Part shown: one piece after another, positions 25,492 to 34,382 of the stretch | Position numbering within the stretch: position 1 is the stretch's first letter | Layout of the letters: each line of letters opens with the position of its first letter | Source of the DNA: an uncultured Lachnospiraceae bacterium | GTDB lineage: Bacteria; Bacillota; Clostridia; Lachnospirales; Lachnospiraceae | Reading direction: 5' to 3' | NCBI GenBank assembly: GCA_910585825.1 | Contig: CAJUEY010000013.1 | Coordinates: 4,687 to 68,686, forward strand | DNA: 64,000 nucleotides | Made by a program: the position numbers and the translations under genes | Notes under the pieces: model-generated | Seen by the model: the letters and a program-made list of their open reading frames with translations, nothing else | Database searches by the model: none | Told to the model about the DNA's origin: nothing

Positions 25492-25514
25492 TTTGCATTA
25501 GTGAGTGAAAATGT

Positions 25515-25658
25515 GTTGCTGTTCACTCCTGGACCGTGCACTGCGCTGCACGGTCACAGGCCAGTACAGTACTGGGGCCGGAATCCGGTCTCTTGCCGTA
25601 AGGCGACTTTAAATAGGCCGGATTCGTTACTGTGAACACCATGGGTGTGAACAGTAAT
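25515..25658 (+). mobile_element. 144-bp MITE-like element, copy 1, with 8-bp target duplication
   Basis: Ends GTTGCTGTTCAC and GTGAACAGTAAT are near-perfect inverted repeats. The element is flanked on both sides by GAAAATGT (25507-25514 and 25659-25666). It matches copy 2 (44525-44668) at 137 of 144 positions with no gaps. It contains small hairpins (GTGCACTGCGCTGCAC, CCAGTACAGTACTGG, TTGCCGTAAGGCGA). It has no coding capacity, so it needs a transposase in trans. It lies in the leader of the sulfatase gene. Confidence 0.9.
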
Positions 25659-25715
25659 GAAAATGTGCCCAGAAACGAACAACAATAGCAAAACAAAAAC
25701 AAATGAGGACAAAGA

Positions 25716-27668
25716 ATGAAAATCAGGATTCATATTACAAAAAGAAATATTATGTGTGCGGCGGCAGTGGCCGTCATTTCTGTTCTTTCCCATATTCTGT
25801 CCGGCATTTCTGTATTTAATATGATTTTATTTCCGGCGCTTTATTTTGCAGTAAAGAATATAGAGATTGAATTGAATGAGAAATACAACTGGTTGTTTCT
25901 GGCGGGAGTAATCGGAGTCGGAAGCGTATTGACAACATGGCTGATTCAGTATCTTCTTCTGGTAGAAGACTTGCGGATAAGAATTTCAAACAGGACTTTT
26001 TTTCTGAATATCTGCTGTGTGTTGTTTATGTATCTGGCGGTGCAGATCTTTACCAACAGAGGGGAACGAACCTGCATGATTTCCCATATTTTGCTTTTGG
26101 TGTTTGCCGGGATTAATTATTTTGTATATGATTTCCGGGGAAATGAGCTGACCTTTGGGGATTTCAAATCGGTGTCTACGGGATTGAGCGTGGCGTCGAA
26201 TTATCGTTTTGTCCTCAATGCCCAGGCAATGAATACGATTCTTTTGACAGTGGTGTTTATTGCCGGAATCCGCAAATTAAAAATTCAGTGCGGGAAGGTA
26301 TGGCTGATGCGGATTTTGTGTTTTTCTCTGGCTGTTTGTTCTTTTGTGTATGTAGCGGAAAAAACCCAAAATACCGTGACGGAAACCTGGGAACAGAAAG
26401 GATCTTATCAGAATGGATATCTGCTGAATTTTGTGTTGAGCATACGGGATTCTTTTGTGAAAAAACCGGAGCGCTATTCGGAAAAACTGATCCGGAATCT
26501 GGAGAAGGAATATGAGGATGCGCAAACTTCCGTACAGGGAAAAAAGCCTGCAGTAATCGTGATTATGGACGAGTCCTTTGCAGATTTTAGCGTATTGGGA
26601 GATCTGAAGACTAACCAGGAGGTTACGCCTTTTATTGATTCATTGAAAGAAAATACAATCAGAGGATATGCTTTGGCTTCGGTGTTTGGAGCGAAAACGC
26701 CGAATTCGGAATGGGAATTTCTGACGGGAAACAGTATGGCATATCTGCCGCCGGGCTCTGTTGCGTATCAGCAGTATCTGGTGGAAGAAAATGCATATTC
26801 TATATTGGATACCATGAAAAAAGAAGATTATACCTGTGTGGCTATGCATCCTTATTATGAAACAGGCTGGAGCAGAGATAAGGTCTACCCGATGCTGGGA
26901 TTTGACGAGATGTATTTTCTGGATGATTTTGATCAGAGTAATCTGATGCGCAGGTATGTATCTGATGCAGTGATGTTTGATCAGGTTATCAAACGGTACG
27001 AAGAGGGAAAAGGAAAGGAAAATTTGTTTTTAATGGGCATTACGATGCAGAACCATGGAGGATACCGGGATGCCTATGATAATTTTAAAACAGATGTCTA
27101 TGGAACTAATGTTTCTTATTCGGATGTGAATCAGTATCTTTCTCTGGCGCATCAGACGGACCTTGCGGTAAAAGATCTCATTTCTTATTTTTCAAAAGAG
27201 AAAGAGCCTGTGGTCATCTGCTTTTTCGGAGATCATCAGCCCAGTTTGAATACAGCTTTTTACCGGAGGTTAAATGGCAAGGGATTGTCGGGGCTGACGC
27301 TGGAGGAGTTGGAAGAACTCTATGAAGTGCCGTTTTTTATCTGGACAAATTACGAGAGTGAAAGCGAAACCGTAGAACGGACAAGTTTGAATTTCCTCTC
27401 TACGATGCTGTTAGAGCGGGCGGGGATTCCACTGTCGCCTTATCAGAGTTTTCTTTCTGATTTGAGGAAAGAAGTGCCGGCTATGAATGCAAGGGCATAT
27501 TATTCCAATGACAGGAAAAGATATGTACATTACGGAGAGGGCAGCAGGAAAGAAGAAGTCTGGATCGATCGATACCGCATCCTGCAGTACAATGGACTGT
27601 TTGACAATAAGAACCGAAGTACAGAGTTTTTTAAACATCAGCAGACAGAGCAGGAGAAAACTCCGTAA
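25716..27668 (+). CDS. LTA synthase/phosphoglycerol transferase-family sulfatase, membrane-bound
   Basis: A 650-residue protein of the LtaS superfamily. About five to six helices occupy residues 1-230, followed by an extracellular sulfatase-fold domain (about 270-560). Metal and catalytic residues are visible: glutamate in IVIMDESFADF, nucleophile threonine in FGAKTPNSEWEFLTGNS, histidine in MHPYYETGWSRDKVYP, and aspartate and histidine in CFFGDHQPSLN. Such enzymes transfer glycerol phosphate from phosphatidylglycerol to lipoteichoic acid or to membrane glycans. The motif KTPNSEWEF, rather than the KT(S)D seen in S. aureus LtaS, is usual in clostridial homologues. Its leader carries a 144-bp mobile element. 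Confidence 0.88.
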   Translation: MKIRIHITKRNIMCAAAVAVISVLSHILSGISVFNMILFPALYFAVKNIEIELNEKYNWLFLAGVIGVGSVLTTWLIQYLLLVEDLRIRISNRTFFLNICCVLFMYLAVQIFTNRGERTCMISHILLLVFAGINYFVYDFRGNELTFGDFKSVSTGLSVASNYRFVLNAQAMNTILLTVVFIAGIRKLKIQCGKVWLMRILCFSLAVCSFVYVAEKTQNTVTETWEQKGSYQNGYLLNFVLSIRDSFVKKPERYSEKLIRNLEKEYEDAQTSVQGKKPAVIVIMDESFADFSVLGDLKTNQEVTPFIDSLKENTIRGYALASVFGAKTPNSEWEFLTGNSMAYLPPGSVAYQQYLVEENAYSILDTMKKEDYTCVAMHPYYETGWSRDKVYPMLGFDEMYFLDDFDQSNLMRRYVSDAVMFDQVIKRYEEGKGKENLFLMGITMQNHGGYRDAYDNFKTDVYGTNVSYSDVNQYLSLAHQTDLAVKDLISYFSKEKEPVVICFFGDHQPSLNTAFYRRLNGKGLSGLTLEELEELYEVPFFIWTNYESESETVERTSLNFLSTMLLERAGIPLSPYQSFLSDLRKEVPAMNARAYYSNDRKRYVHYGEGSRKEEVWIDRYRILQYNGLFDNKNRSTEFFKHQQTEQEKTP

Positions 27669-27719
27669 TAATATAGAGGCTATTATGTTACAAGGCTTCT
27701 GAGAAAGGCAGTTAAAAAT

Positions 27720-28151
27720 ATGGAACAGGATTTGTTGGAGAAGTATCAGAATGTAGTGGAAAACAATCCCTTTGCCGCAGCCATCGGACTGGAAATTCTA
27801 AAAATCCGGGAGGGATATGCATATGCCAGAGTAAGAAAACGAAAAAAGCTGGAGAATATATATGGTGATATCCACGGCGGCTGTCTTTATGCAGTTGCCG
27901 ACAATATGGCGGGAATCGCCGCCAGTACCTGCGGGCATTATGTGACTACGGTAAACGGAAGCATTCAGTATTTAAAGGCCGGAAGAAACACAGAATATAT
28001 TTTTTGCGAGGCGGAAGTCATTAAGTCAGGAAGAACGATCAGCGTGGTTTCTGTCAGGATCAGAGACGATCAGAATAGGTTGTTAAATACAGCGGAATTT
28101 ACGTTTTTTCATTTAAAGAAAAGGGAGCTTTCTGTGGAGATAACAGAATAG
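27720..28151 (+). CDS. PaaI-family hot-dog thioesterase
   Basis: A 143-residue single hot-dog domain. ENIYGDIHGGCLYAVADNMAGIAAST carries the family HGG motif and the catalytic aspartate, and the second half has VNGSIQYLKAGRNTEYIFCEAEVIKSGRTISVV. It would hydrolyse acyl- or aryl-CoA thioesters. It lies 20 bases before the methionine synthase gene and may be co-transcribed; a functional link is not obvious. Confidence 0.9.
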   Translation: MEQDLLEKYQNVVENNPFAAAIGLEILKIREGYAYARVRKRKKLENIYGDIHGGCLYAVADNMAGIAASTCGHYVTTVNGSIQYLKAGRNTEYIFCEAEVIKSGRTISVVSVRIRDDQNRLLNTAEFTFFHLKKRELSVEITE

Positions 28152-28170
28152 AAGGACAGGAGAGGACAGC

Positions 28171-30600
28171 GTGAACAAAGAAGAATTCAGAAAATTGACA
28201 GAACAGGGCGTCGTAATCTTGGACGGAGCCACCGGCAGCAATCTTCAGGCGGCGGGCATGAAAATGGGAGTCTGCCCGGAGCAGTGGATTTTGGAAAATC
28301 CAAAGGCAATCCTGACATTACAGAAAGAATATGTAAAAGCAGGGACAAATATATTATACGCCCCCACCTTTACGGCAAACCGCATTAAACTGGGAGAATA
28401 TGGTCTTGCAGACCGGTTAGAAGAGATGAATCACAAGCTCACGGCGCTTGCCAGAGAGGCGGCAGGGGATGAGGCTTATGTTGCCGGAGATATTTCCATG
28501 ACAGGACAGCAGCTCTATCCCATTGGGGATATGCAGTTTGAAGAGCTGGTAGACATTTATAAAGAGCAGGTAAGAGCCCTGGAAGACGCCGGGGTAGATC
28601 TTTATGTTGTGGAGACGATGATGAGTCTGCAGGAGTGCCGCGCAGCCGTGCTGGCCATCAAAGAATGCAGCGACCGCCCGATTATGGTGAGCCTGACTTA
28701 TGAAGAGACCGGGCGGACACTCTATGGAACAGATCCCAAAACGGCGGTTATGGTTTTGCAGAGCCTTGGGGTGGATGCGGTGGGCATGAACTGCTCCACC
28801 GGGCCGGATAAAATGGCGGAACAGGTAAAAGACATGTATGAAGCGGCATATATACCGGTTATGGTGAAACCGAATGCCGGACTGCCAAAGCTGGTGGATG
28901 GGAAAACAGTATATGATATGCCGCCGGAAGAATTCGCAGAGGCCGTTTTGCATTTGGCGGAATGCGGCGCGCGCGTGTTCGGCGGCTGCTGCGGAACAAC
29001 GCCGGATCACATCCGGGCGATGAAGGACATACTTCAAAATCAGCCGCTGCTGCCGGTGAAAAAAGAACACAGAAGATTTTTGACTTCCGAACGTCAGTAT
29101 ACGGAAATTACATTGGACGGGCCTTTTACAATTGTTGGAGAGCGGATCAATCCCACCGGCAAGAAAAAGCTGCAGGCGTCTCTTCGGGAAGGAAGTCTTG
29201 ATCTGGTTCGGGAAATGGCAGTAAAGCAGGAGCAGGACGGCGCTAAGATTTTGGACATCAATATGGGAATGAACGGCATTGACGAAAAGGAAATGATGCT
29301 GCAGTCCGTTTATGAAGTATCTCAGACGGTAGATCTGCCTCTCTGCATTGATTCCAGCCATGTGGATATTGTGGAGGCGGCCCTTCGGATTTATCCGGGG
29401 CGGGCTTTGATTAATTCCATTTCTCTGGAAAAAGAAAAGTTTGACAATTTGCTTCCCATTGCCAAAAAATACGGAGCGATGTTTATTCTGCTGCCTTTGT
29501 CAGATGCCGGACTTCCCAGGAACAGAGAAGAAAAACACAAAATTATAGATCAGATTGTGAAGGCTGCACTGGATATAGGCATGTGCAAAGAGGATATCAT
29601 TGTTGACGGCCTGGTGGCCACTGTGGGAGCAGAACCTTCCGCCGCCGTGGAATGTCTGGAGACGATTGCCTATTGCAGGCAGCAGCAGCTGGCAACCATT
29701 TGCGGATTATCGAATATATCCTTTGGGCTTCCGGAGCGCAGCTGCATCAATACGGCATTTTTGACTGCGGCAATTACAAAGGGGCTGACTATGGCTATAG
29801 CAAATCCGGCGCAGGAAGTTCTGGTAGACGCAGCGTATGCTACAGATCTTTTGATGAATAAAGAAGGGGCGGATCTTCGCTATATTCAAAGGGCGAACAG
29901 CAGGAAAGAACAGGCGGAGGACAGCAAGAAACCGGAAGACGCAGCCGGCGGGTCCCGGGAAGGAAAAGAACAGTCGGAAAGAGAGATCATTTTTGACTGT
30001 GTGGTAAATGGAAATAAAGGGAAAATCTTAAAAGAAGTGGAGGAGGCTCTGGAAAAGGGAGAAGAGCCGGATGCACTGATCAAAGAGGTCCTGATTCCCG
30101 CGATTGGAAAAGTCGGAGATTTGTTTGAACAGCAGATTTATTTCCTGCCCCAGCTGATTTCTTCTGCAGATACCATGCAAAAGGCCATTGCCTATCTGGA
30201 GCCGATGCTTGCGCAGAGCGGGGATGCGGAACCAAAAGCGGCAATTGTGGTGGCTACTGTGGAAGGGGACATTCACGATATTGGGAAAAATCTGGTGGCA
30301 TTGATGCTGCGCAATTACGGATACCGGGTGATTGACCTTGGAAAAGATGTGACGGCGGAAAAAATCGTGAAAACTGCTATGGAGAAAGATGCAGAAATCA
30401 TAGGGCTTTCCGCGTTGATGACGACTACGATGATGCGTATGAAAGATGTGGTGGACCTGGCTTTGGAAAAAGGCTGCGAGAGCAAAATCATCATCGGCGG
30501 GGCTGCAGTGACAGAAAGCTTTGCCCAGGAGATCGGCGCGCATGGATATTCTAAAGATGCGGCGGAGTGTGTGCGTCTGGTGGAAAGATTGCTGGGGTGA
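28171..30600 (+). CDS. metH: Cobalamin-dependent methionine synthase lacking the reactivation domain
   Basis: An 809-residue protein. Residues 1-290 are the homocysteine methyltransferase barrel with zinc cysteines in VGMNCSTGP and GGCCGTTPDH. Residues about 305-570 are the methyltetrahydrofolate-binding barrel (FTIVGERINPTGKKKL, DGAKILDINMG, CIDSSHVDIV). The rest is the helical cap and cobalamin domain with the base-replacing histidine in GDIHDIGKN. The S-adenosylmethionine-binding reactivation domain of E. coli MetH (about 330 residues) is absent; in many Clostridia it is a separate protein, not seen here. Start is GTG after AGGAGAGGA. No folate reductase gene is adjacent. Confidence 0.93.
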   Translation: MNKEEFRKLTEQGVVILDGATGSNLQAAGMKMGVCPEQWILENPKAILTLQKEYVKAGTNILYAPTFTANRIKLGEYGLADRLEEMNHKLTALAREAAGDEAYVAGDISMTGQQLYPIGDMQFEELVDIYKEQVRALEDAGVDLYVVETMMSLQECRAAVLAIKECSDRPIMVSLTYEETGRTLYGTDPKTAVMVLQSLGVDAVGMNCSTGPDKMAEQVKDMYEAAYIPVMVKPNAGLPKLVDGKTVYDMPPEEFAEAVLHLAECGARVFGGCCGTTPDHIRAMKDILQNQPLLPVKKEHRRFLTSERQYTEITLDGPFTIVGERINPTGKKKLQASLREGSLDLVREMAVKQEQDGAKILDINMGMNGIDEKEMMLQSVYEVSQTVDLPLCIDSSHVDIVEAALRIYPGRALINSISLEKEKFDNLLPIAKKYGAMFILLPLSDAGLPRNREEKHKIIDQIVKAALDIGMCKEDIIVDGLVATVGAEPSAAVECLETIAYCRQQQLATICGLSNISFGLPERSCINTAFLTAAITKGLTMAIANPAQEVLVDAAYATDLLMNKEGADLRYIQRANSRKEQAEDSKKPEDAAGGSREGKEQSEREIIFDCVVNGNKGKILKEVEEALEKGEEPDALIKEVLIPAIGKVGDLFEQQIYFLPQLISSADTMQKAIAYLEPMLAQSGDAEPKAAIVVATVEGDIHDIGKNLVALMLRNYGYRVIDLGKDVTAEKIVKTAMEKDAEIIGLSALMTTTMMRMKDVVDLALEKGCESKIIIGGAAVTESFAQEIGAHGYSKDAAECVRLVERLLG

Positions 30601-30621
30601 TATAAAAAAGACCCTAAGAAC

Positions 30622-30650
30622 TTGCTTTTTTTGGTGAAAGTGGCTACAAT
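30622..30650 (+). promoter_or_regulatory. SigA-type promoter of pta
   Basis: TTGCTT (30622-30627), 17 bases, TACAAT (30645-30650), thirty bases before the pta start. Confidence 0.65.
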
Positions 30651-30679
30651 ATAGGAAAAAGGATAGGAGAAGATTGACT

Positions 30680-31669
30680 ATGGCAATACTTGGATTTGGG
30701 GAATTGATCGGGATGTTGAAAAAGAACCCGAAGAAAATTGTTTTTACAGAAGGGACAGACGCGCGTATTTTGGAGGCTGCATCCCGTTTGCTGGCAAGTA
30801 ATTTTTTGAGTCCCATATTAGTCGGTGACGAAGATGAGATATTTGCGGCATCAGAAGAATGCGGTTATAATATTCGAGGAGCAGAAATTATTGATCCGAA
30901 AAAATTTGACAGAATGGATGAAATGGCGGAGATGTTCTGCGAACTGCGTAAGAGCAAGGGCGTGACCATGGAGCAGGCAAAGAAAATCCTGCTGCAGACG
31001 AATTATTTCGGAACAATGCTGATCAAAATGGGAATGGCGGATTCTCTGCTGGGTGGAGCGACATATTCAACGGCAGATACAGTTCGTCCGGCATTGCAGC
31101 TGATTAAGACAAAGCCCGGAAACAGCATTGTATCCTCCGTATTTATTTTGGTGCGTTCCAGAGCGACCGGTGATAACGAAGTACTGGCAATGGCAGACTG
31201 TGCAATCAATATTCATCCTACAGAGGATGAACTGGTAGAAATTGCAATCGAGGCGGCGGAATGCGCGAAAATTTTCGGCGTAGATCCGAAAATTGGATTT
31301 TTGAGTTATTCTACTTTTGGTTCCGGAGCGGGAGAAGACGTAGACCGTATGAGGAACGCAGCGGAGAAGACGAGGATAAAAGCGCCTGACCTTGCAGTAG
31401 AAGGAGAGATGCAGTTTGACGCTGCCGTATCTCCCCGTGTTGCCCGTACAAAATGCCCGGAGTCCGAAATTGCGGGTCACATCAATACCTTTATTTTCCC
31501 GGACATCAGTTCCGGAAATATCGGATATAAGATTGCACAGCGTCTGGGCGGCTTTGAAGCATATGGACCGATTCTGCTTGGGTTAAATGCTCCGGTGAAT
31601 GATTTGTCCAGAGGATGTAACGCGGCGGAAGTGTATTCTATGGCGATTATTACGGCTGCATTGGCATAA
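30680..31669 (+). CDS. pta: Phosphate acetyltransferase
   Basis: A 329-residue enzyme converting acetyl-CoA and phosphate to acetyl phosphate. Motifs include VFTEGTDARILEAA near the N-terminus, GGATYSTADTVRPALQLI, and the C-terminal signature PRVARTKCPESEIAGHINTFIFPDISSGNIGYKIAQRLGG. It is the short single-domain form. ATG 30680 follows GGAGAAG; the TTG at 30674 is rejected. The partner acetate kinase ackA usually follows pta directly in Clostridia; here tRNA genes follow, so ackA must be elsewhere. Confidence 0.94.
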   Translation: MAILGFGELIGMLKKNPKKIVFTEGTDARILEAASRLLASNFLSPILVGDEDEIFAASEECGYNIRGAEIIDPKKFDRMDEMAEMFCELRKSKGVTMEQAKKILLQTNYFGTMLIKMGMADSLLGGATYSTADTVRPALQLIKTKPGNSIVSSVFILVRSRATGDNEVLAMADCAINIHPTEDELVEIAIEAAECAKIFGVDPKIGFLSYSTFGSGAGEDVDRMRNAAEKTRIKAPDLAVEGEMQFDAAVSPRVARTKCPESEIAGHINTFIFPDISSGNIGYKIAQRLGGFEAYGPILLGLNAPVNDLSRGCNAAEVYSMAIITAALA

Positions 31670-31726
31670 GAAGAGTTTCTTTTTTCAATTACAATTCAGA
31701 AATATTTAAAAAATTTCAAAAAACGC

Positions 31727-31756
31727 TTGACTTTTATAAGTTAATGATTATATAAT
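31727..31756 (+). promoter_or_regulatory. Promoter of the tRNA-Val/tRNA-Met pair
   Basis: TTGACT (31727-31732), 18 bases, TATAAT (31751-31756), about 33 bases before the first tRNA. Confidence 0.7.
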
Positions 31757-31789
31757 AATAGGGCAGGTCAGCAATGACTTGTCCAATAT

Positions 31790-31862
31790 GGGATCTTAGC
31801 TCAGCTGGGAGAGCATCTGCCTTACAAGCAGAGGGTCATAGGTTCGAGCCCTATAGGTCCCA
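31790..31862 (+). tRNA. tRNA-Val (anticodon TAC)
   Basis: A full cloverleaf can be drawn: acceptor GGGATCT/AGGTCCC, D-loop AGCTCAGCTGGGAGAGC, anticodon arm TCTGC-CTTACAA-GCAGA, T-loop GGTTCGAGCC. The CCA tail is not encoded. Confidence 0.95.
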
Positions 31863-31871
31863 TATATTTAT

Positions 31872-31945
31872 GGCGGAATAGCTCAGTTGGCTAGAGCACA
31901 CGGTTCATACCCGTGGTGTCGAGAGTTCAAATCTCCCTTCCGCTA
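31872..31945 (+). tRNA. tRNA-Met (anticodon CAT), elongator type
   Basis: Acceptor GGCGGAA/TTCCGCT, anticodon arm CACGG-TTCATAC-CCGTG, T-loop GTTCAAATC. It lacks the three G-C pairs in the anticodon stem that mark initiator tRNA. A CAT anticodon could also be tRNA-Ile with modified C, but the sequence resembles the Firmicute elongator tRNA-Met. CCA is not encoded. Confidence 0.9.
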
Positions 31946-31948
31946 CTG

Positions 31949-31983
31949 AAAAGCCCGAGAGCATATGCTCAGGGCTTTTTTTG
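31949..31983 (+). terminator. Terminator after the tRNA pair
   Basis: Stem AAGCCC...GGGCTT with inner GAGCAT/ATGCTC, followed by a run of seven T residues. Confidence 0.85.
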
Positions 31984-32219
31984 CAGTGTAATGCAAGGAG
32001 CCGGATCAGGCTTTGCAGAGGTTTTTAACGTTCAAACTACTAGACGCAGGTTCTGCGGATAATGGTAAATTTTCGGGATTTGTATATTGAAAGGAAAGGA
32101 ATTTGATGATATACTCCAAAGTATATTTGTATAAGTCTGATAAAATTATGAATGGAGCAGGCAAAATACAGTAAGAGCGGATATTTGGAGACGGTTTAAA
32201 ATAAGGAGAAAATGGAAGA
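31984..32219. other. Intergenic region before pyrE
   Basis: No gene is visible. A perfect 7-base inverted repeat ATATACT-CCAA-AGTATAT lies at 32109-32126 and could be an operator. A TAAAAT at 32141-32146 could be a -10 box, without a clear -35. I see no PyrR-type attenuator. Confidence 0.4.
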
Positions 32220-32897
32220 ATGGAACAGTATAAACAGGAATTTATTGAATTTATGGTAGAAAGCGACGTATTAAAATTTGGAAATTTTACATTAAAAAGC
32301 GGAAGGAAATCTCCTTTTTTTATGAATGCGGGCGCTTATGTAACAGGAACTCAGCTGATGCGTCTGGGCGAGTATTATGCAAAGGCAATCCATGACTGCT
32401 ACGGAACGGATTTTGACGTGCTGTTTGGACCGGCTTATAAAGGGATTCCTTTGAGTGTGGCAACAAGTATTGCATTTGCCAAATTATACGGCAAAGAGAT
32501 TCGTTACAGTTCAAACCGGAAGGAAGTCAAGGATCACGGCGATACAGGAATTTTGCTGGGCAGTAAATTAAAAGACGGCGACAGAGTAGTGATGATTGAA
32601 GATGTGACGACATCCGGGAAGTCCATTGAAGAGACATTTCCTGTTTTAAAAGCCCAGGGCGATGTTGAAATTGTCGGCCTTATGGTTTCCTTAAATCGTA
32701 TGGAAGTAGGATTGGGCGGAGAAAAAAGCGCCTTAGAAGAGATTCGTGAGAAATATGGATTTCCGGCAAATGCCATTGTAACTATGGCGGAAGTGACAGA
32801 ATATTTGTATCATCGGACCTGTCAGGGAAAAGTATTGATTGACGATACATTAAAAACTGCAATTGATGAATACTATAAAGAGTATGGGGTGAAATAA
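32220..32897 (+). CDS. pyrE: Orotate phosphoribosyltransferase
   Basis: A 225-residue transferase joining orotate to PRPP in pyrimidine synthesis. FKSGRKSPFFMNAG at the N-terminus binds substrate, FGPAYKGIPLSVA is the conserved loop, and VVMIEDVTTSGKSIEE is the PRPP motif. An AAGGAG lies 12 bases before the ATG. It stands apart from other pyr genes. The next genes are unrelated membrane proteins, and the 63-base gap contains a short GTTACTG...CAGTAAC inverted repeat. Confidence 0.95.
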   Translation: MEQYKQEFIEFMVESDVLKFGNFTLKSGRKSPFFMNAGAYVTGTQLMRLGEYYAKAIHDCYGTDFDVLFGPAYKGIPLSVATSIAFAKLYGKEIRYSSNRKEVKDHGDTGILLGSKLKDGDRVVMIEDVTTSGKSIEETFPVLKAQGDVEIVGLMVSLNRMEVGLGGEKSALEEIREKYGFPANAIVTMAEVTEYLYHRTCQGKVLIDDTLKTAIDEYYKEYGVK

Positions 32898-32901
32898 AAG
32901 C

Positions 32902-32928
32902 GTTACTGTTTATTTCGCGATCAGTAAC
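32902..32928. repeat. Short GTTACTG...CAGTAAC inverted repeat, possible relic
   Basis: The 7-base ends are identical to the outermost bases of the 144-bp element ends (GTTACTG...CAGTAAC), with only 13 bases between. It may be an internal deletion product of that element or chance; there is no flanking duplication. Confidence 0.3.
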
Positions 32929-32960
32929 AAATGTAAGTATGGAAGAATAAGGAGAGAATT

Positions 32961-33470
32961 TTGGAGAAAAAAAAGAGAAATAAATTATTTCGAGTGTTGG
33001 AAATTCTCTTGTTTGCGGTATATCTTGCAGTGCTGTGCTATTTCCTGTTTATTGCAGACAGAATGGGCAGGACTTATTCAGAGCGGGTTTACCATTATAA
33101 TCTGATGCCTTTCAAAGAGATTGTCAGGTTCTGGACATACCGGCAGACACTGGGGTTTTGGTCCGTGATGCTGAATCTGATCGGAAATGTAGCAGCCTTT
33201 ATTCCTTATGGCCTGTTTCTTCCCCGGCTGTTTTCTTCCTGCAGAAGATTTCTTCTGACTTTCGTTTTGGCTTTTGAATTCAGTTTGTGTGTGGAGATAA
33301 TTCAGCTGGTATGGAAAGTGGGAAGTTTTGATGTGGATGACATTCTTTTAAATACATTGGGCGGCGCATTTGGATTTCTCATTTATCGGATTCTTGTCTG
33401 GGTGAAAGGAAAATCAGGCGGAGAAAGCTGTGGTATGGAGGAAAAGAATGAAAAGAAAAAATCATTATAA
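32961..33470 (+). CDS. VanZ-like membrane protein
   Basis: A 169-residue protein with four to five helices of the VanZ family. NLMPFKEIVRFW, MLNLIGNVAAFIPYGLFLP and the conserved EIIQLVWKVGSFDVDDILLNTLGG are clear. VanZ itself gives low-level teicoplanin resistance, but most family members have no known role. The start is TTG with AAGGAG six bases upstream. It overlaps the next gene by 23 bases. Confidence 0.88.
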   Translation: MEKKKRNKLFRVLEILLFAVYLAVLCYFLFIADRMGRTYSERVYHYNLMPFKEIVRFWTYRQTLGFWSVMLNLIGNVAAFIPYGLFLPRLFSSCRRFLLTFVLAFEFSLCVEIIQLVWKVGSFDVDDILLNTLGGAFGFLIYRILVWVKGKSGGESCGMEEKNEKKKSL

Positions 33471-33768
33471 ATTTACCGGTAAGAAACATTCAAAAAGAGG
33501 GATGCTGGCCTGCTTTTTAGCGGCAGCATCCATATTTGCGATGATTTATATGATCATGACATCTTTCTGGCAGAAGGGAAACGGGAGTGTATATCTGGGA
33601 AGCGCCGGTATTCTGGCGCTTTTTGGGGGACTGGCGGCATTTATCCAGGCGGTCAAAAGCCTTCGGGAAGAGGACGTTTTCCGGGGAATTCCCATTGCCT
33701 CTATGATACTTTCTCTTTTGGCGTCGGGAGGATGGATTGCGTTGTATGCAGTAGGTTTTTCATTGTAG
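33448..33768 (+). CDS. Small membrane protein, DUF6142-like
   Basis: A 106-residue protein with three predicted membrane helices (MLACFLAAASIFAMIYMI, SAGILALFGGLAAFIQAV, GIPIASMILSLLASGGWIALYAV) after a basic N-terminus with KFTGKKHSKRGM. The pattern resembles the Lachnospiraceae family DUF6142; I name this from memory of its shape, not from a search. The ATG at 33448 has a GGAGG six bases upstream, inside the vanZ-like gene. Function unknown. Confidence 0.7.
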   Translation: MKRKNHYKFTGKKHSKRGMLACFLAAASIFAMIYMIMTSFWQKGNGSVYLGSAGILALFGGLAAFIQAVKSLREEDVFRGIPIASMILSLLASGGWIALYAVGFSL

Positions 33769-33792
33769 TATATAAAACCGGGAGGAAGAGAT

Positions 33793-34377
33793 ATGGAACG
33801 ATTGGAGCAGCAGCTTAGATTTATACTGGAGCTGGACAAACAAAAAGAGATTGGCAGGCAGACGTATCTGGCAGACGGCGCCAGAAAAGAGGGTGATGCG
33901 GAACACGCATGGCATATGGCGATTATGGCATTTCTGCTGGCAGATTATTCCAATGTGGAAATTGATATCTTAAAGACAATAAAAATGATACTTCTGCATG
34001 ATGTGATTGAGATTGATGCGGGAGATACTTATGCGTATGACAATGAGGCCAATAAAACAAAAAAAGCGAGGGAACTAAAAGCGGCGGACCGTATTTACGG
34101 AATTCTGCCGGAAGATCAGCAGAGGGAGTACCGGGCTTTGTGGGAGGAATTTGAGGCAATGGAAACGCCGGAGGCGAAGTTTGCCAATACACTGGACAAG
34201 ATCCAGCCTCTGCTGTTAAACCATGCCTCCGGCGGAATATCCTGGAGAGAGCACGGCGTGAAAAAAGAGCAGGTCATGGGCAGGAACGCCAGAACTCACG
34301 AAGGCAGCGAGGTATTGTGGGAATATGCAAAAAAGCTGATTAAAGAAAATATAAAAAACGGAAATATTGCGGAGTAG
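33793..34377 (+). CDS. HD-domain hydrolase (YfbR/HDDC2-like)
   Basis: A 194-residue HD-domain phosphohydrolase. The metal ligands lie in EHAWHMAIMAFLLAD, ILLHDVIEIDAGDTYAYD (the HD pair plus a further E-x-D-x-G-D) and the C-terminal ANTLDKIQPLLLN aspartate. This HD_3-type pattern is that of 5'-deoxynucleotidases and related HDDC2 proteins, which remove phosphate from deoxynucleoside monophosphates. It ends six bases before the peptidase gene, so the two are probably co-transcribed. Confidence 0.85.
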   Translation: MERLEQQLRFILELDKQKEIGRQTYLADGARKEGDAEHAWHMAIMAFLLADYSNVEIDILKTIKMILLHDVIEIDAGDTYAYDNEANKTKKARELKAADRIYGILPEDQQREYRALWEEFEAMETPEAKFANTLDKIQPLLLNHASGGISWREHGVKKEQVMGRNARTHEGSEVLWEYAKKLIKENIKNGNIAE

Positions 34378-34382
34378 GAATT

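Noticed and set aside
28417..29361. A 314-codon open frame on the minus strand opposite metH
   Set aside because: It lies wholly inside a clear gene, has a composition of rare residues typical of antisense shadow, no ribosome site and no recognisable motif.
31872..31945. Initiator tRNA-fMet
   Set aside because: The anticodon stem lacks the three G-C pairs of initiators and the acceptor begins with a G-T pair as in Firmicute elongator tRNA-Met.
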